64,000 nt of DNA from Ferrimonas balearica. GTDB taxonomy: Bacteria > Pseudomonadota > Gammaproteobacteria > Enterobacterales > Shewanellaceae. Positions 63,734 through 64,000 of this stretch are shown piece after piece. A model generated the notes under the pieces. The model searched no databases and had not been told where the DNA came from. It was given only the letters and a program-made list of their open reading frames with translations. The stretch is taken from positions 421,598 to 485,597 of the forward strand of contig NZ_JAHVHW010000006.1 in the NCBI RefSeq assembly GCF_019802055.1. The letters are read 5' to 3'. The translations under genes were made by a program, and so were the position numbers. Within the stretch, counting starts at the first letter, position 1; every line of letters starts with the position of its first letter.

Positions 63734-63809
63734 TGGTGCTGATACCCAGATTCGAACTGGGGACCTCACCCTTACCAAGGGTGCGCTCTACCAACTGAGC
63801 CATATCAGC
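63734..63809 (-). tRNA. tRNA-Thr (anticodon GGT)
   Basis: A 76-base cloverleaf on the minus strand, beginning GCTGATATGGC, with anticodon loop TTGGTAA (GGT), T-loop GTTCGAATC and an encoded CCA at 63734-63736. A threonine tRNA distal to a 5S gene is also known in E. coli rrnD. Confidence 0.97.
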
Positions 63810-63845
63810 AGCTCCAAGGGACGGCGCAGTCCGCTTGAAACAACA

Positions 63846-63868
63846 AAGCCCAGCATAATGCTGGGCTT
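63846..63868 (-). other. Hairpin between 5S rRNA and tRNA-Thr
   Basis: A perfect stem of 10-11 base pairs (63846-63856 with 63858-63868) 13 bases after the 5S gene. It may be an RNA-processing signal or partial terminator. Confidence 0.6.
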
Positions 63869-63880
63869 CGTCTGAATGGG

Positions 63881-63998
63881 TGCCTGGCGGTGACCTACTC
63901 TCGCATGGGAACTCCCACACTACCATCGGCGCGGTTGCGTTTCACTTCTGAGTTCGGCATGGGATCAGGTGGGACCACAACGCTATTGCCACCAGGCA
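63881..63998 (-). rRNA. rrf: 5S ribosomal RNA
   Basis: The minus strand starts TGCCTGGTGGCAATAGCG, includes the conserved CCCATGCCGAACTCAG and GCGCCGATGGTAGTGTGGG, and ends with the complementary CCGCCAGGCA. About 118 bases. The 23S gene should lie just beyond the window. Confidence 0.97.
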
Positions 63999-64000
63999 AA

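Overview
The window is a stretch of gammaproteobacterial chromosome, most likely from a marine, Shewanella- or Ferrimonas-like member of the Alteromonadales. Three things point there: the overall protein character, a GC-rich backbone, and gene orders shared with Escherichia coli and Shewanella (polA-spf-engB-csrC-yihI-hemN; ftsY-ftsE-ftsX-rpoH; gpsA-secB-yibN-gpmI-envC-ctpA-yibQ). The genus is an inference; no database search was possible.

Layout. 1-8.1 kb: the end of a molybdopterin synthase operon (moaD, moaE), a secreted DUF5666/PepSY cluster with a two-component system, a pseudouridine synthase, a Pmp3-type membrane peptide, and moeB-moeA on the other strand. 8.2-10.9 kb: a queuosine-precursor transporter behind a probable preQ1-I riboswitch, an HD hydrolase, a GNAT protein, a previously unlabelled RyhB-like iron sRNA under a Fur box, and elbB. 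11-20 kb: polA preceded by an origin-like cluster of DnaA boxes and GATC sites, Spot 42 (spf) with a CRP site, engB, cytochrome c4, a CsrB/CsrC-type sRNA, yihI and hemN. 20-26.7 kb: add, a DUF885 lipoprotein, DUF1244, pldB and a GGDEF/EAL protein.

26.86-36.31 kb is an accessory island of about 9.4 kb. It is more AT-rich than its surroundings and is bounded by two direct copies (119 of 120 bases identical) of the 3' end of yhiN. It carries a 2,206-residue Sec-exported SpvB/FG-GAP/RHS polymorphic-toxin-like protein, an overlapping small secreted gene that is the best immunity candidate, a displaced and frameshifted second cassette, and two fragments of an IS200/REP-type transposase.

36-54 kb: conserved backbone (yhiN, gpsA, secB, yibN, gpmI, envC, ctpA, yibQ, rpoH, ftsX, ftsE, ftsY, rsmD, marC), an HD-GYP phosphodiesterase, a histidine-rich metal transporter, an acyltransferase and a mechanosensitive channel. 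54.6-60 kb: a complete histidine utilisation cluster (hutH-hutU-hutC and divergent hutI) around a palindromic HutC operator. 60-64 kb: mtnC, a thioesterase, a long-chain acyl-CoA ligase, and the distal end of an rRNA operon (5S and tRNA-Thr) on the minus strand.

The densest regulatory content is in 8-17 kb: three recognisable trans-acting sRNAs (RyhB, Spot 42, CsrC-type), one riboswitch and one DnaA/Dam-site cluster. These calls come from reading the primary sequence and base-pairing by eye, not from covariance-model searches.
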